Notes: generated by a model not told the origin, from the sequence alone. Shown: positions 42,610-52,771, counted from the stretch's first letter. The stretch: 64,000 nt of DNA from Nitrospina sp. (GCA_024648695.1 JACAVV010000014.1:62001-126000); one strand, 5' to 3'. Program-made: numbers and translations.

Positions 42610-44334
42610 ATGAAATCTCTTGTTCGCGTTCTCAGTTACCTTCGCCCCTATAAACGTTATGTGGTCATGACCCTTTGTTTTGCCGTGCTCACTACTTTAC
42701 TCGATTTGATACCGCCCTGGCTGATCAAAATGATCATTGACTTCCTGGTGGAAGACAAAGGCCAATCGGTGGTCTATTGGACCGCAGGAGGTTTGGTGCT
42801 GGCTTACCTTGCGCGCAATTTATCGAATTACATCCGAATCATGCTTAATAACAAACTGGAGCAGAAGGTGATCTTCGACTTGCGCTCGCATGTGTACCGG
42901 TGTTTGCAGACTTTGTCCCTTTCCTATTTCGAAAACCGTTCGACAGGTGAAATCATGTCGCGAGTGAATGAAGATGTCAATAATGTCGAGCGCGTGTTCA
43001 TCGACGGCATCGAACAAGTGGTCACGGCCCTGCTCACGTTAACCGGCGTGGTGGTGATCCTGTTTTTTATGCATTGGAAACTGGCATTGATTTCCCTGAT
43101 CCCCATTCCCATCCTGTTTTTCAGTGCTTTTAAATACACACACCGAGCGCAGGAACTTTACCTGATCAATCGCAAACGATCTGCTCGATTGAACGCTTTT
43201 TTGCAGGACACCATTTCCGGAATCCGCGAAACCCTGGCTTTCAACCGCTCGCAACACGAGGTGGAACGTTTTGATGAACGGAGCCAGGACTATTGCCAAA
43301 GCATATTGCAGGTGATGCGTTTATGGGCCCTTTATTCGCCGGCCATGATGTTTCTTGGATCGCTGGGAACGGTATTTATAATATTTTACGGTATCGGCCT
43401 GGTGCGGACCGATGAAATCTCCGTCGGTTCGCTGATCGCCTTCATCGGTTACCTGGCTCTATTTTACACTCCTGTGAACCAACTGCATTCTCTGAATAAT
43501 ATGCTTCAGCAGGCCCTCGTGTCCGGAAAACGGGTTTTCGAGATCATCGACACCCCTCCGGAAATCAAGGATGGTCCTAATGCGCTTTTCCCTGCGGATA
43601 AAGTGGAGGGAAAAATCACTTTCGACCAGGTCAACTTTTCCTATATTGAAGGACGGCAGGTTTTGCATGATATCTCGTTTCAAATCCAGCCTGGAGAAAA
43701 GATTGCCTTGGTCGGCCATACGGGAAGCGGCAAATCGACGATCATCAAATTATTGATGCGTTTTTATGAAAACAATTCAGGCACCATTTCCATGGACCAG
43801 CACAACATCAGGGATTTGAACATCACCTACCTGCGCGAACAGATGGGACTGGTTTCGCAAGACCCGTTTTTGTTTAATGGAACCGTATCAGAAAACATTC
43901 TCTATGGGAAGCTGGATGCGGATCCATCGGAAGTGGTGCACGCGGCAAAAGCTTCCTTCTCTCATGAGTTTATTGAAACCTTGCCGAAAGGATACGAAAC
44001 GGTGGTTGGGGAACGCGGCGTTAAGTTGTCGGGGGGCGAAAGGCACCGCATCGCTATCGCCAGAGCGTTTCTGAAAAACCCGCCAATCCTTATTCTGGAC
44101 GAAGCGACGGCAACGGTCGATACGGAAACCGAATCCAAAATCAAGGAAGCTTTGAAGAACCTGATGCAGTCGCGGACCACCATCATCATTGCTCACCGAT
44201 TATCCACTTTGGAAGACGCTGACCGTATTCTTACAATCAAGGACGGTCGTCTCATGGAGAGCGGACGGCACGAGGATTTGATTGGAAAAAATTCGATCTA
44301 CGCCAACCTGTTCAAGACTCAGGTTCATCTTTGA
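42610..44334 (+). CDS. MsbA-like ABC exporter (fused permease and ATPase)
   Basis: This 574-residue half-transporter has six transmembrane helices (about 15-310) and a C-terminal ATPase. Walker A is G-H-T-G-S-G-K-S-T, the signature is L-S-G-G-E-R-H-R-I-A-I-A-R-A, Walker B is I-L-I-L-D-E-A-T-A, and the H-loop is I-I-A-H-R-L-S-T. It works as a homodimer and probably moves a lipid or drug. The M-S-R-V-N-E-D-V segment is the usual coupling region. Single gene; lipid-A flipping is possible but not shown by sequence. Confidence 0.92.
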   Translation: MKSLVRVLSYLRPYKRYVVMTLCFAVLTTLLDLIPPWLIKMIIDFLVEDKGQSVVYWTAGGLVLAYLARNLSNYIRIMLNNKLEQKVIFDLRSHVYRCLQTLSLSYFENRSTGEIMSRVNEDVNNVERVFIDGIEQVVTALLTLTGVVVILFFMHWKLALISLIPIPILFFSAFKYTHRAQELYLINRKRSARLNAFLQDTISGIRETLAFNRSQHEVERFDERSQDYCQSILQVMRLWALYSPAMMFLGSLGTVFIIFYGIGLVRTDEISVGSLIAFIGYLALFYTPVNQLHSLNNMLQQALVSGKRVFEIIDTPPEIKDGPNALFPADKVEGKITFDQVNFSYIEGRQVLHDISFQIQPGEKIALVGHTGSGKSTIIKLLMRFYENNSGTISMDQHNIRDLNITYLREQMGLVSQDPFLFNGTVSENILYGKLDADPSEVVHAAKASFSHEFIETLPKGYETVVGERGVKLSGGERHRIAIARAFLKNPPILILDEATATVDTETESKIKEALKNLMQSRTTIIIAHRLSTLEDADRILTIKDGRLMESGRHEDLIGKNSIYANLFKTQVHL

Positions 44335-44346
44335 AGGAACGAACAT

Positions 44347-45138
44347 TCAAGACATTTTGAAATAGAAAAAAATACCTGCGGTAATCATCACAGCCCCCAG
44401 AAAACGCCCTCCTTTGGGTCCGTAAGGCAGAAGTTTTTCCAGAAGCACAAACAGGGTCAGGATTCCGATCCAAATAAGGTTCATCACTCCTCCTACAAAC
44501 AGGAGGCTCATGATCAACCAGCAACACCCCAGGCAAAACGAACCGTGGTGCACCCCCATTTGAAACGCGCCGAGATTGCCTGAACGCCAATGCCTGGAAA
44601 TGAATTGTATTGGAGACCGGCAATGCACCAAACACCTTTCTTTAACGGGGAGCCATTGATAGATTCCGGCCGTCACCAGTAAAATAGCCGCAAGCGTTCC
44701 ACTTTTTGCAACCATCATAGGCGAAAGCAAAGACAGGGTATCCAGCCCCCACTGTGCCAGAGTGGCGACCATACTAAACAGAAACCACATCACCAGGTAT
44801 CCGAAAACGAAAGCGCTCACGGGAGCAACGTGCATTCCCTGGCGGGCCGATTTTTTTAGCACTGCGGCATAAATTAAAACCGTGGGGGTTATGGAAGGCA
44901 TCATCATTCCGACCATCATGATGGCCCACATCAAAAACATCATCAAAAAATATGTAGCGTCCCATTCCGGCGAAGGTATCGATTTCATACCACCTTCTGT
45001 GTCCATTGTGGCAACTATGGAAACCAGATAAACCCAGGATAAAAGTGTGACGCCAAACAGGGAAACAGAGATCGCCAGAATGTCACGTTGAGGAAGGTTT
45101 TTAAAAAAGGACATGAATGGATCAGCGAATGATTCCAT
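44347..45138 (-). CDS. DUF2182 membrane protein
   Basis: This 263-residue integral membrane protein has about six helices. It contains the DUF2182 features W-A-I-M-M-V-G-M-M-M-P-S (about 71-82), C-L-V-H-C near 168-172 and H-H-G-S-F-C-L-G-C-C-W near 195-205. The Cys/His/Met-rich membrane motifs suggest binding of a soft metal such as copper; this is inference. Its start overlaps the end of the DUF1326 gene by 17 nt, a pairing that recurs in bacteria. Confidence 0.85.
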   Translation of the reverse strand: MESFADPFMSFFKNLPQRDILAISVSLFGVTLLSWVYLVSIVATMDTEGGMKSIPSPEWDATYFLMMFLMWAIMMVGMMMPSITPTVLIYAAVLKKSARQGMHVAPVSAFVFGYLVMWFLFSMVATLAQWGLDTLSLLSPMMVAKSGTLAAILLVTAGIYQWLPVKERCLVHCRSPIQFISRHWRSGNLGAFQMGVHHGSFCLGCCWLIMSLLFVGGVMNLIWIGILTLFVLLEKLLPYGPKGGRFLGAVMITAGIFFYFKMS

Positions 45139-45751
45139 CCTGATTCATATGGAGAACATTGAACTGGCCATAGCTGTGTTGCAAATCCAGTTCGATTTCG
45201 GACATCACTCTGGAGTTGCCTTCCCCCATCTCAGCATAAGTGTATTCAAACCCCTCGGGCAAATGAATTCCTTTTCGAGACTCCTTGCCGCTATGCGGAT
45301 CGATTAAGGGAGTACCGGTAGATTGGCCTAAACCCTCAATCTTAACCTGGGCGTTTCGAGATTCAACATCGATGCTGATATCGATGGGAGCGTAACGGGT
45401 GGGATGTACTTTGGACATAGTGCTGTTAAAAATAAAAAACGATGTTGCGGGGGAGGACGATTCTCCATGCGCGATTTTTCGAAGAGCCTCGCGTTGATCG
45501 GGACTGGCCTTGTCGTCAATAATCACCTGCATTTGACCATTGCCTTCGGCAATTTCTCCGGGCCATTTCATAAACGAAACGAATGAGAGGTTGTTCAGGG
45601 AAATGTCGTTAAAATGGCCTTCATCAATTTGAAAACTGGCAACCGCTTCACAATAACCGTGAGTGGAAGGCGCGTTAAATTGACAGGGACAGCCGTAATC
45701 ACAATTGCAATTGGCAAACTCGCTTCCTTTAATCGTCCATTTAGCTTCCAT
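45122..45751 (-). CDS. DUF1326 protein
   Basis: This 209-residue soluble protein has the DUF1326 N-terminal cysteine cluster N-C-N-C-D-Y-G-C-P-C-Q-F (about 14-25), continuing to H-G-Y-C near 31-34. The cysteine density points to metal binding. It is encoded in overlap with the DUF2182 membrane protein and the two probably work together. Function of the family is not established. Confidence 0.85.
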   Translation of the reverse strand: MEAKWTIKGSEFANCNCDYGCPCQFNAPSTHGYCEAVASFQIDEGHFNDISLNNLSFVSFMKWPGEIAEGNGQMQVIIDDKASPDQREALRKIAHGESSSPATSFFIFNSTMSKVHPTRYAPIDISIDVESRNAQVKIEGLGQSTGTPLIDPHSGKESRKGIHLPEGFEYTYAEMGEGNSRVMSEIELDLQHSYGQFNVLHMNQDGIIR

Positions 45752-45776
45752 AAGCTTTCCTTCAGAAGTTCTTTGT

Positions 45777-46757
45777 TTAAACCTGGCTTTCCTGAGTGAT
45801 GTCTCCGAAAATTCCCATATTGCGAAATTTTTCGGCCCTTTGTTCCAGTAATTTATCGACAGGTATTGTCAGCAACTCATTCAATTGACCTTTCAGGGCT
45901 TTTCTGAGCAGAATGATCGCACGCTTGTGGTTGCGATGTGCGCCCCCCAGAGGTTCGTGGACAATTTGATCGATTACATTTAATTCCTTCAGGTTCTTTG
46001 CGGTCAGGCACAACGCATCCGCCGCCTGCACCACCTTGTCCTTTTTGGCCCACAAAATGGAAGCGCATCCTTCGGGAGAGATAACCGAATAAACCGAATG
46101 TTCCAGCATCATGACGCGGTCGCCAACGCCAATGGCCAAAGCACCGCCACTGCCGCCTTCACCAATAACCACAACGATGATTGGTACTTTTAATTGCGAC
46201 ATCACCATCAGGTTTTTAGCAATGGCCTCGGACTGACCCTTTTCCTCGGCGTCGATTCCGGGATAGGCTCCGGGAGTGTCGATCAGGGTGACGATGGGGA
46301 AGCGGAATTTCTCGGCAAAATTCATTAAACGTTGGGCTTTCCGGTAATCCTCCGGTTGCGCCATTCCAAAGTTCCTGCGCAGTTTTTCTTCTGTGGTGCG
46401 TCCTTTTTGATGGCCCATCACCATAACGGTCTGCCCTGCCAAGCGGGCAATTCCACCGACAATAGAGGGTCCAAAGCCGCCGTGACGATCACCATGCTGT
46501 TCGCAAAAATCGGTGAATATGCCATCAACATAGTCCATGGTGTGTGGGCGTTCAGGGTGACGCGCTACTTGCGTTTTTTGCCAACCATTGAGATTGGAAA
46601 AAATATCCAGCTTCATGCGCCTCAGCTTTTTCTTGAGCTTGCCGATTTCATGCGTGATGTCACCCACGCTATCGTACATATGGGATAAAGAAACCAGTTC
46701 GCGAATCTGGTTTTCAACAGCAAAAATTTCTCTTTCGAATTCCAGGATCTGTACCAT
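45777..46757 (-). CDS. accA: Acetyl-CoA carboxylase carboxyltransferase subunit alpha
   Basis: This 326-residue protein transfers CO2 from carboxybiotin to acetyl-CoA together with AccD. The N-terminal coiled region (1-60), the A-R-H-P-E-R-P-H-T-x-D-Y signature near 66-77, G-D-R-H-G-G-F near 90-96, and the oxyanion segments I-G-E-G-G-S-G-G-A-L-A-I-G and S-P-E-G-C-A-S-I-L-W are all present. Length is normal. accD is not in the window, as is common for dispersed acc genes. Confidence 0.97.
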   Translation of the reverse strand: MVQILEFEREIFAVENQIRELVSLSHMYDSVGDITHEIGKLKKKLRRMKLDIFSNLNGWQKTQVARHPERPHTMDYVDGIFTDFCEQHGDRHGGFGPSIVGGIARLAGQTVMVMGHQKGRTTEEKLRRNFGMAQPEDYRKAQRLMNFAEKFRFPIVTLIDTPGAYPGIDAEEKGQSEAIAKNLMVMSQLKVPIIVVVIGEGGSGGALAIGVGDRVMMLEHSVYSVISPEGCASILWAKKDKVVQAADALCLTAKNLKELNVIDQIVHEPLGGAHRNHKRAIILLRKALKGQLNELLTIPVDKLLEQRAEKFRNMGIFGDITQESQV

Positions 46758-46775
46758 AATTCTGTAGCTTATTCC

Positions 46776-47843
46776 TCAGTAAAAACCAAAAATGGGATGA
46801 ACCAGATTTGTCAGTGTTTTTGATTCCTGCAGGGCCTTGGCGCCCTCGGTTCCAATTTTATTTTGTCCGAGCTTCAAGGATTCCAGCTTAACAAAGTTAT
46901 CAGATTGTGCAATATTCAATGCCCCTTCGTTGCCAATTTTATTGAAATTTAAATCAAGCTCTTTCAGGTTTTTCAAGGTAGAAGACCTTGCTAAAGCAAT
47001 GGCGCCCCGGTCGGAAATATTATTTCCTGCCAGTTCGAGAGATTCCAAGCTTGCCAGTTTAGGCGAATTCGCGAGAGCGATAACCCCTGCATCGGTCAGA
47101 TTATTTTCGTTTAAGTTCAATCGTTTTACTTTGGAAACATAGGGCAAATCCAGCAACGCCAACACCCCTTGATCCCCGATGAAATTTTTTTCAAGGTTTT
47201 CCAGTTGTCCCCTGCTGTTCAGCGAATTGAATTTCTGAATGAGCCGAAACCGGGCCAAAGCTTTTTTTCCGGGTTCAGTTAAACGATTATAAGACAATTC
47301 GATTCGTCTCAGGCTTTTATGTTCAAATTTTTCGAGCAGGTAGAGCGCTCCGGCATCGCCTATCTGATTAAAGGTTAAATTCAGTATTACCAGGTTATTC
47401 AAATTCGGCGAATCGGCCAAGGCCTTGGCGCCGGCATCGCTCACCCGGTTTCTGTATAGATTGATCACTTTCAATCTTTGGGCAAATTCGCTATTCACGA
47501 GATAGCCGATACCGGTATCCGAAACTTCATTGTTCTCAAGGTGCAGGCTTTCCAGATGTTTCAAATAGGGAGAATTGGCAAATGCCCGGACTCCTTCATC
47601 TCCCAACATGCTTTTGTAAATGACAAGGGTTTTCACCGTTTTCAAGTGGGGCGATTGGGCAATGACCGTTGCGCCTTCCGCTCCCAAAGCTTTCTGGTTG
47701 ATTTTTAAAACATGCGGATTACGTCTTAATTTTTTTCGAATATATTTTTCGACATCCTGGGCTTCCATCATCACAGGGGACGATCCCGCGGTCACAATAA
47801 ACAATAGGGGCAGGTAAAGGAGGGTTTTCAGTAATTTGTTCAT
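46776..47843 (-). CDS. Exported leucine-rich-repeat protein (RNase-inhibitor type)
   Basis: This protein of about 355 residues has a signal peptide (about 1-22, ending near T-A-G-S-S) and roughly ten LRR units of the RI-like pattern L-x-x-L-x-L-x-x-N-x-I-x-x-x-G-A-x-A-L-A. A short less regular segment lies in the middle. It should form a curved extracytoplasmic binding surface. The start is uncertain: this ATG or a TTG three codons upstream, neither with a clear ribosome site. Its place between lpxD and accA suggests envelope function but does not prove it. Confidence 0.8.
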   Translation of the reverse strand: MNKLLKTLLYLPLLFIVTAGSSPVMMEAQDVEKYIRKKLRRNPHVLKINQKALGAEGATVIAQSPHLKTVKTLVIYKSMLGDEGVRAFANSPYLKHLESLHLENNEVSDTGIGYLVNSEFAQRLKVINLYRNRVSDAGAKALADSPNLNNLVILNLTFNQIGDAGALYLLEKFEHKSLRRIELSYNRLTEPGKKALARFRLIQKFNSLNSRGQLENLEKNFIGDQGVLALLDLPYVSKVKRLNLNENNLTDAGVIALANSPKLASLESLELAGNNISDRGAIALARSSTLKNLKELDLNFNKIGNEGALNIAQSDNFVKLESLKLGQNKIGTEGAKALQESKTLTNLVHPIFGFY

Positions 47844-47911
47844 GAGATTCAAACTTTCATGGAGGGATATAATCAGACTTCGTTTTGGGTAACTACGGGC
47901 TTACTATTATT

Positions 47912-48940
47912 TTATGATTTCGAAGTCCTGTTTTCAATGGCCTCCAGACGTTTTTCCAGTTCACGAATTTGAGCGGCCAACTTGGGTAGTTTCTTAATGA
48001 GCACCGTGCTCCTGCCATAATCCTTATGAGGAAGGCTGGGGGATCCTGCCTGTATGGTGTTAGCGGGGATATCATCCATAACGCCTGATTGGGCCATCAC
48101 CCCGACACGGTCGCCTATAGTTACATGTTGAGAAATGCCCACCTGGCCTCCCAGGGCAACCTGGTTGCCAATTTTGCAACTTCCTGACACTCCTACTTGT
48201 GACACGAGAATCGTATCTTCGCCGATTTCGCAATTGTGTCCGATCTGCACCAGATTATCGATTTTGGTTCCGCGGCGAATGCGGGTCTCTTTGAATTTGG
48301 CCCGGTCGATACAGGAATTGGCACCGATTTCGACATCGTCTTCAATCACCACCTTGCCGATATGCTGGACCTTAAAATGGGCTCCCTGTTCATCCTGTGT
48401 GTAACCGAATCCGTCCGCACCGATCACAGTACCGGCATGAACGGTCACGCGGTCGCCCAATACCGTGCCTGCGTACAGGATCACGTTGGGATAAAGGATG
48501 CAGTTGGCTCCGATCTCACAGCCGGCACCCACCACCACGCCGGGGTAAAGAACGCTCTCTTCTCCAATACGGACTCCCGTAGACAGAACAACGTAAGGTG
48601 AGAGGGTGATATTGTTTCCCAGGCTGACATCTTCTTCCACCACAGCCTGATCACTTATTCCTGCAGTGGGTTTTGACGTCGGGTACCAATGCGCTAAAAC
48701 GCGGGCAAAAGCCAAAGCCGGGGTTTCGCAGATAATTTGCGCTTTATCGGTTTCCAGTAGTTCCCTGGTGATCACTGCAGAAGCTTTGCTTTCAGCCATA
48801 GCGGACGCTTTGCGGGGGGGGGCGAGATAGGTGAGTTCTCCCGATTGCGCGTCTTCAATGGAGGCCAGTGCAGTTATTTCCAGGGTAGGATCTCCCACCA
48901 CCTGACCCTGTATCAAGTCTCCAATCTGTTGCAAATTCAA
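47912..48940 (-). CDS. lpxD: UDP-3-O-(3-hydroxyacyl)glucosamine N-acyltransferase
   Basis: This 342-residue enzyme adds the N-linked hydroxyacyl chain in lipid A synthesis. It has an N-terminal uridine-binding domain (1-95), a left-handed beta-helix of hexapeptide repeats (about 100-300) and a C-terminal helix. The catalytic His lies in A-D-G-F-G-Y-T (near 178) and the following segment H-I-G-K-V-V-I-E. The start is TTG, supported by a GGAGG site 8 nt upstream. lolCD precede it, giving an envelope-biogenesis group. lpxA and fabZ are not adjacent. Confidence 0.95.
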   Translation of the reverse strand: MNLQQIGDLIQGQVVGDPTLEITALASIEDAQSGELTYLAPPRKASAMAESKASAVITRELLETDKAQIICETPALAFARVLAHWYPTSKPTAGISDQAVVEEDVSLGNNITLSPYVVLSTGVRIGEESVLYPGVVVGAGCEIGANCILYPNVILYAGTVLGDRVTVHAGTVIGADGFGYTQDEQGAHFKVQHIGKVVIEDDVEIGANSCIDRAKFKETRIRRGTKIDNLVQIGHNCEIGEDTILVSQVGVSGSCKIGNQVALGGQVGISQHVTIGDRVGVMAQSGVMDDIPANTIQAGSPSLPHKDYGRSTVLIKKLPKLAAQIRELEKRLEAIENRTSKS

Positions 48941-48970
48941 TGTTTCATCCTCCGCTAATAAGACATTTCC

Positions 48971-49690
48971 TTAAAGGACCACTTCATTTTCTAATGGTTG
49001 CACCTTGCCTTGGAATAGCTGATACACCTCATCAAGTTTTTTAGCCACCCGTTGGCTGTGGGTCACAATGACAAAGGTTTGTCCTAATTCTTCGTTCAAT
49101 TTGCGAATCAAATCCACCAATCCATCGGCTGTGTTGGTGTCCAGATTACCCGTAGGCTCGTCCGCGAGCAGAAGCTCGGGTTCATTGATCAAGGCCCGCG
49201 CCAATGCCACGCGCTGGCACTCGCCTCCGGACAATTCTCCAGGACGATGATGCATCCGGTCTTTGAGTCCCATTTGACACAAATACTCTTCGGCTTTTTC
49301 CTGAGCCAGTTTTTTATCAATTTTTTTAATAAGGGGTGGAAACATGACATTTTCCAAAGCGGAAAAATCGTGGAGCAAATTGAACTGCTGGAACACAAAG
49401 CCGATATGGTTGTTTCGATACGTTTCCAGGTACCCGCTTTTTTGTGCAAAGATGTCTTCGCCGCGAAAATAAACGTTTCCGGAATCAGGATGGTCCAGTC
49501 CGCCAATAACATGAAGCAAAGTGCTCTTTCCCACTCCGGAAGCTCCAACGATTCCTAAAACTTTTCCGGGAGGAATAGAGAAGCTGGTGCCGGTCAGTAC
49601 CTTCAGAGGATCGGTTTCCTTTCGATACGTTTTAAATACATCGACCGCTTCCATTAAGGGAGCTTTGGAAACCTGGGTCACATCATTCAT
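48971..49690 (-). CDS. lolD: Lipoprotein-releasing system ATP-binding protein
   Basis: This 239-residue ABC ATPase has Walker A G-A-S-G-V-G-K-S-T near 48-56, the LolD/MacB-type Q-loop F-Q-Q-F-N-L-L, signature L-S-G-G-E-C-Q-R-V-A, and Walker B L-L-A-D-E-P-T-G-N-L-D. It powers release of outer-membrane lipoproteins from the inner membrane. It overlaps the upstream permease gene by 8 nt, so the pair is cotranslated. Confidence 0.93.
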   Translation of the reverse strand: MNDVTQVSKAPLMEAVDVFKTYRKETDPLKVLTGTSFSIPPGKVLGIVGASGVGKSTLLHVIGGLDHPDSGNVYFRGEDIFAQKSGYLETYRNNHIGFVFQQFNLLHDFSALENVMFPPLIKKIDKKLAQEKAEEYLCQMGLKDRMHHRPGELSGGECQRVALARALINEPELLLADEPTGNLDTNTADGLVDLIRKLNEELGQTFVIVTHSQRVAKKLDEVYQLFQGKVQPLENEVVL

Positions 49691-50963
49691 ATCTCAGGCC
49701 ATCCACAGGATCCAGTCGTGATGCTCGCCAGGCGGGGTAGAGCGACGCGACATAACAAATGACTATTGAGAAAACCACGATGATTAACGAGTCCCACCAC
49801 TGGATATCGGAGGGCAAGCGGGTCAAAAAATACACATCCGCGGGGAATGCCTTGAACCCGAAGATGCCTTCGATGAACCCGACGATTTCATTGATGTTGG
49901 GTACAATGGTGAATCCGGCGGCACAGCCGAGCAGGGTGCCTGCCAAACCGATCATCAATCCTTGCAGACTGAAAATTTTCATGATACTTCCCCGCGTCGC
50001 GCCCATAGCTTTTAATATTGCAATGTCTTTTCCTTTTTCCATGACCACCATAAACAGAGTGCTCACGATGTTGAATGCGGCTACCAGAATGATCAAAATC
50101 AGAATCACAAACATGGTGATTTTTTCCAGGCGTAAGGCAGAGAACAGGTTTTTATTCATCCGCATCCAGTCGCGCACATGGTAGGGAAAACCCAGGCGGT
50201 CATTCAGTTCTTGAGCCACCTCATCGGCGCGGAAGATGTCTTTCACGCGAATGCCGACACCGCTGACCTTGTCTTTCATGCCAAAAAATTTCTGAGCGGA
50301 TTGAATGGAGATAAATGCCAGATTGGAATCGTATTCATACATCCCCGACTCGAACCATCCAACCACTTGATAGATTTTCATTTTCGGTATCAGGCCCATA
50401 GGAGTGGCCCTTGAAACAGGCGATACCAACCGGACAGTATCGCCCACGTAAGCGCCCAGTGCGCGGGACAATTGTTTACCCAAAATGATACCGTCGCGTT
50501 TCACCTTATCGTTCATTAAAGAGCCGTCCACAACTTTTTTGTTGAGATCGGCCAAATTGCCTTCCTTGATATTCTTGTCCAGATCGGAAACGGTGGCTTC
50601 GCGTCCCGGGTCGATTCCCCGAATCACGACCCCTTTCACGTTATCTCTCCGGATCAGCATGACCTGGCTCATGACAAAAGGAGAGGCCGCGTCGACGAGT
50701 TCGAGTTTCTTCGCTTCGTCGATCACTCCTTCAAAATCGCGCATGCCTTTTCCGGCAAAATTGCCGACGATCACATGGCTGTTTGTGCCTAATATTTTAT
50801 CGCGAAGGTTTTTGCCGAATCCGGACATCACGGCAATCACAATGATGAGCGCCATGACGCCGACCATCACGCCACCGATTGATATCCAGGTGATCAGTGA
50901 AATAAACTTTTGCGAGCGTTTCGATCTCAGGTGTCTGAGGCTGACAAATAATTCGTAGGACAT
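49683..50963 (-). CDS. lolC: Lipoprotein-releasing system permease (LolC/LolE/LolF family)
   Basis: This 426-residue permease has one N-terminal helix (about 22-46), a large periplasmic MacB-type domain (about 50-280), and three C-terminal helices with the FtsX signature (I-L-K-A-M-G-A-T-R-G-S-I near 323-334). The N-terminal L-R-x-x-R-S-Q-K-F-I-S-L-I-T-W is typical of Lol permeases. Only one permease gene is here, so it may act as a homodimer (LolF-like) or pair with a partner encoded elsewhere. Confidence 0.93.
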   Translation of the reverse strand: MSYELFVSLRHLRSKRSQKFISLITWISIGGVMVGVMALIIVIAVMSGFGKNLRDKILGTNSHVIVGNFAGKGMRDFEGVIDEAKKLELVDAASPFVMSQVMLIRRDNVKGVVIRGIDPGREATVSDLDKNIKEGNLADLNKKVVDGSLMNDKVKRDGIILGKQLSRALGAYVGDTVRLVSPVSRATPMGLIPKMKIYQVVGWFESGMYEYDSNLAFISIQSAQKFFGMKDKVSGVGIRVKDIFRADEVAQELNDRLGFPYHVRDWMRMNKNLFSALRLEKITMFVILILIILVAAFNIVSTLFMVVMEKGKDIAILKAMGATRGSIMKIFSLQGLMIGLAGTLLGCAAGFTIVPNINEIVGFIEGIFGFKAFPADVYFLTRLPSDIQWWDSLIIVVFSIVICYVASLYPAWRASRLDPVDGLRYE

Positions 50964-51002
50964 TAGTAAGATCCCGGGAAACTGCGGTGAATCCGCAGAG
51001 TC

Positions 51003-52508
51003 TCAGGATTCCTTCTTGAGTTGGGGGAACAGGATCACGTCGCGAATGGACTGGGAATTAGTGAACAGCATGGCCAGGCGGTCGATACCGATCCCCTCGC
51101 CAGCAGTGGGCGGCATACCGTATTCCAGGGCACGGATGAAATCATTATCCATCCAGTGCGCTTCTTCATCTCCGGAATCCCTCTGCGATACCTGCTCTTC
51201 AAAACGTTCCTTCTGGTCGATTGGATCGTTCAACTCGGTGTAGGCGTTGGCAATTTCTTTCCGGGCCACGAACAATTCAAAACGTTCCACCAGGGACGGA
51301 TCGTCCTCCTTCTTTTTCGATAGCGGGGACAGTTCCAAAGGGTAATCAATGATGAACACCGGTTGCACCAGATTGGGTTCCACGAAGTGGTCAAACAGTT
51401 TTCCCATCACCTTGGCAGGGCTGTCTTTCTTCTCCAAAGGCACCTTGTGTTCGAGAGCATAGGCCACCGCTTTTTGCGGGTCGTTTACCGTATCGGCAGG
51501 AATATTGCCAATCTCGGTCAAGGACTCTTTGAAAGGGATGCGTTTGAATGCGGGTTCAAAATCGAGGGTGCCTTCTTTCTCTTCTCCGTTTTCCACATAG
51601 GTGTAAGGAAATTTTAAGGTGCCAAAAACCTTGGTGCCAATGTAGCGGAACAATTCTTCGGTGAGATCCATTAAATAGTGGTAATCCACGTAAGCCGTGT
51701 AAAACTCCAGCATGGTGAATTCCGGATTGTGTTCGGTGGAGATTCCTTCGTTGCGAAAATTCCGGTTGATTTCGAAAACGCGCTCGATGCCTCCGACCAC
51801 CAGCCGCTTCAGGTAAAGTTCGGGAGCCACCCGCAGGTACAAATCCATATTAAGTGCGTTGTGGTGCGTTTTGAAAGGCTTGGCCGTCGCGCCCCCTGGA
51901 ATGGATTGCATCATAGGCGTTTCCACTTCCAGGTAATCGCGGTCCGTTAAAAACTCGCGTAAAGCCTGGATGATCTTGCTACGGTACACGAAGACCTGTT
52001 TGACGTCCGGGTTCACAATGAGATCCACATATCTTTGCCGGTAGCGAAGTTCGACGTCTTTCAGTCCGTGCCACTTCTCCGGCAAAGGCAGTAGGGATTT
52101 CGAAAGCAGGGTGGTTTCCTTTGCGAACAGGGTCAGTTCGCCGGTTTTGGTTTTGGATAGTTTACCCGTGACGCCCATAAAATCGCCGATATCATATTTG
52201 CTGAACAAGTCATAAGCTTCCTCGCCGATATCATTTTTCTTGATATATACCTGAATCAAACCCGTACCATCCTTGATATTGCAAAACGTGGTTTTGCCAT
52301 GTTTACGGCGCGAGAGGATTCGGCCTGCCAGAGTGTATTGCAAATTTTTCTCTTCGAGGTCCTCTTTGGTTTCTTCAGAAAACGTTTCAAGAAGTTTGCC
52401 GATGAATTCCGAAACTTTGAAACGGTTGATGTAAGGATTGACTCCCAGGTCGCGAAACTCCTGGACTTTGGCGCGTCTGATTTTTATTAGATCACTGATT
52501 TCTTCCAT
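51003..52508 (-). CDS. lysS: Lysyl-tRNA synthetase, class II
   Basis: This 501-residue enzyme charges tRNA-Lys. It has an N-terminal OB-fold anticodon domain (about 50-155, with A-G-R-I-L-S-R-R-x-H-G-K), then the class II catalytic core: motif 1 near 195, motif 2 around [10 protein letters not shown], and motif 3 in [13 protein letters not shown] near the end. Full length and intact. It precedes lolC by 39 nt, the order often seen in related genomes. Confidence 0.97.
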   Translation of the reverse strand: MEEISDLIKIRRAKVQEFRDLGVNPYINRFKVSEFIGKLLETFSEETKEDLEEKNLQYTLAGRILSRRKHGKTTFCNIKDGTGLIQVYIKKNDIGEEAYDLFSKYDIGDFMGVTGKLSKTKTGELTLFAKETTLLSKSLLPLPEKWHGLKDVELRYRQRYVDLIVNPDVKQVFVYRSKIIQALREFLTDRDYLEVETPMMQSIPGGATAKPFKTHHNALNMDLYLRVAPELYLKRLVVGGIERVFEINRNFRNEGISTEHNPEFTMLEFYTAYVDYHYLMDLTEELFRYIGTKVFGTLKFPYTYVENGEEKEGTLDFEPAFKRIPFKESLTEIGNIPADTVNDPQKAVAYALEHKVPLEKKDSPAKVMGKLFDHFVEPNLVQPVFIIDYPLELSPLSKKKEDDPSLVERFELFVARKEIANAYTELNDPIDQKERFEEQVSQRDSGDEEAHWMDNDFIRALEYGMPPTAGEGIGIDRLAMLFTNSQSIRDVILFPQLKKES

Positions 52509-52771
52509 GGACGATGCTTTTTATAAAAGGGTGATTAAATGAAAACTGTTAGGTGATTTAGAGGATTGCTAAGGATACCAAAAATACGGGCAAGATTGTT
52601 ATGTGGAATTTGTTAAACCGTCATGAGGGCATTGGGACTAAAAATTATTGAAATGGCGGTTCCAGGTGAACGCAGAGCGACCTCAATTTCGGGAGCCAGG
52701 AACAGAGGATTAAACGATGCTCCGTCAAACTGGCGCTTTTTCACCCATGGCAGTTTAATAGAAAAAAATGC
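52509..52771. other. Intergenic region downstream of rny
   Basis: No supported gene. On the minus strand the frame of rny stays open for about 50 codons after its TAG stop, then ends. This extension is not part of known ribonuclease Y proteins and I treat it as chance or decayed coding DNA. Confidence 0.35.

Noticed and set aside
52609-52771. In-frame extension of ribonuclease Y past its stop codon
   Set aside because: The chain already has full family length. The extra ~50 codons show no known domain and no stop-codon readthrough signal.
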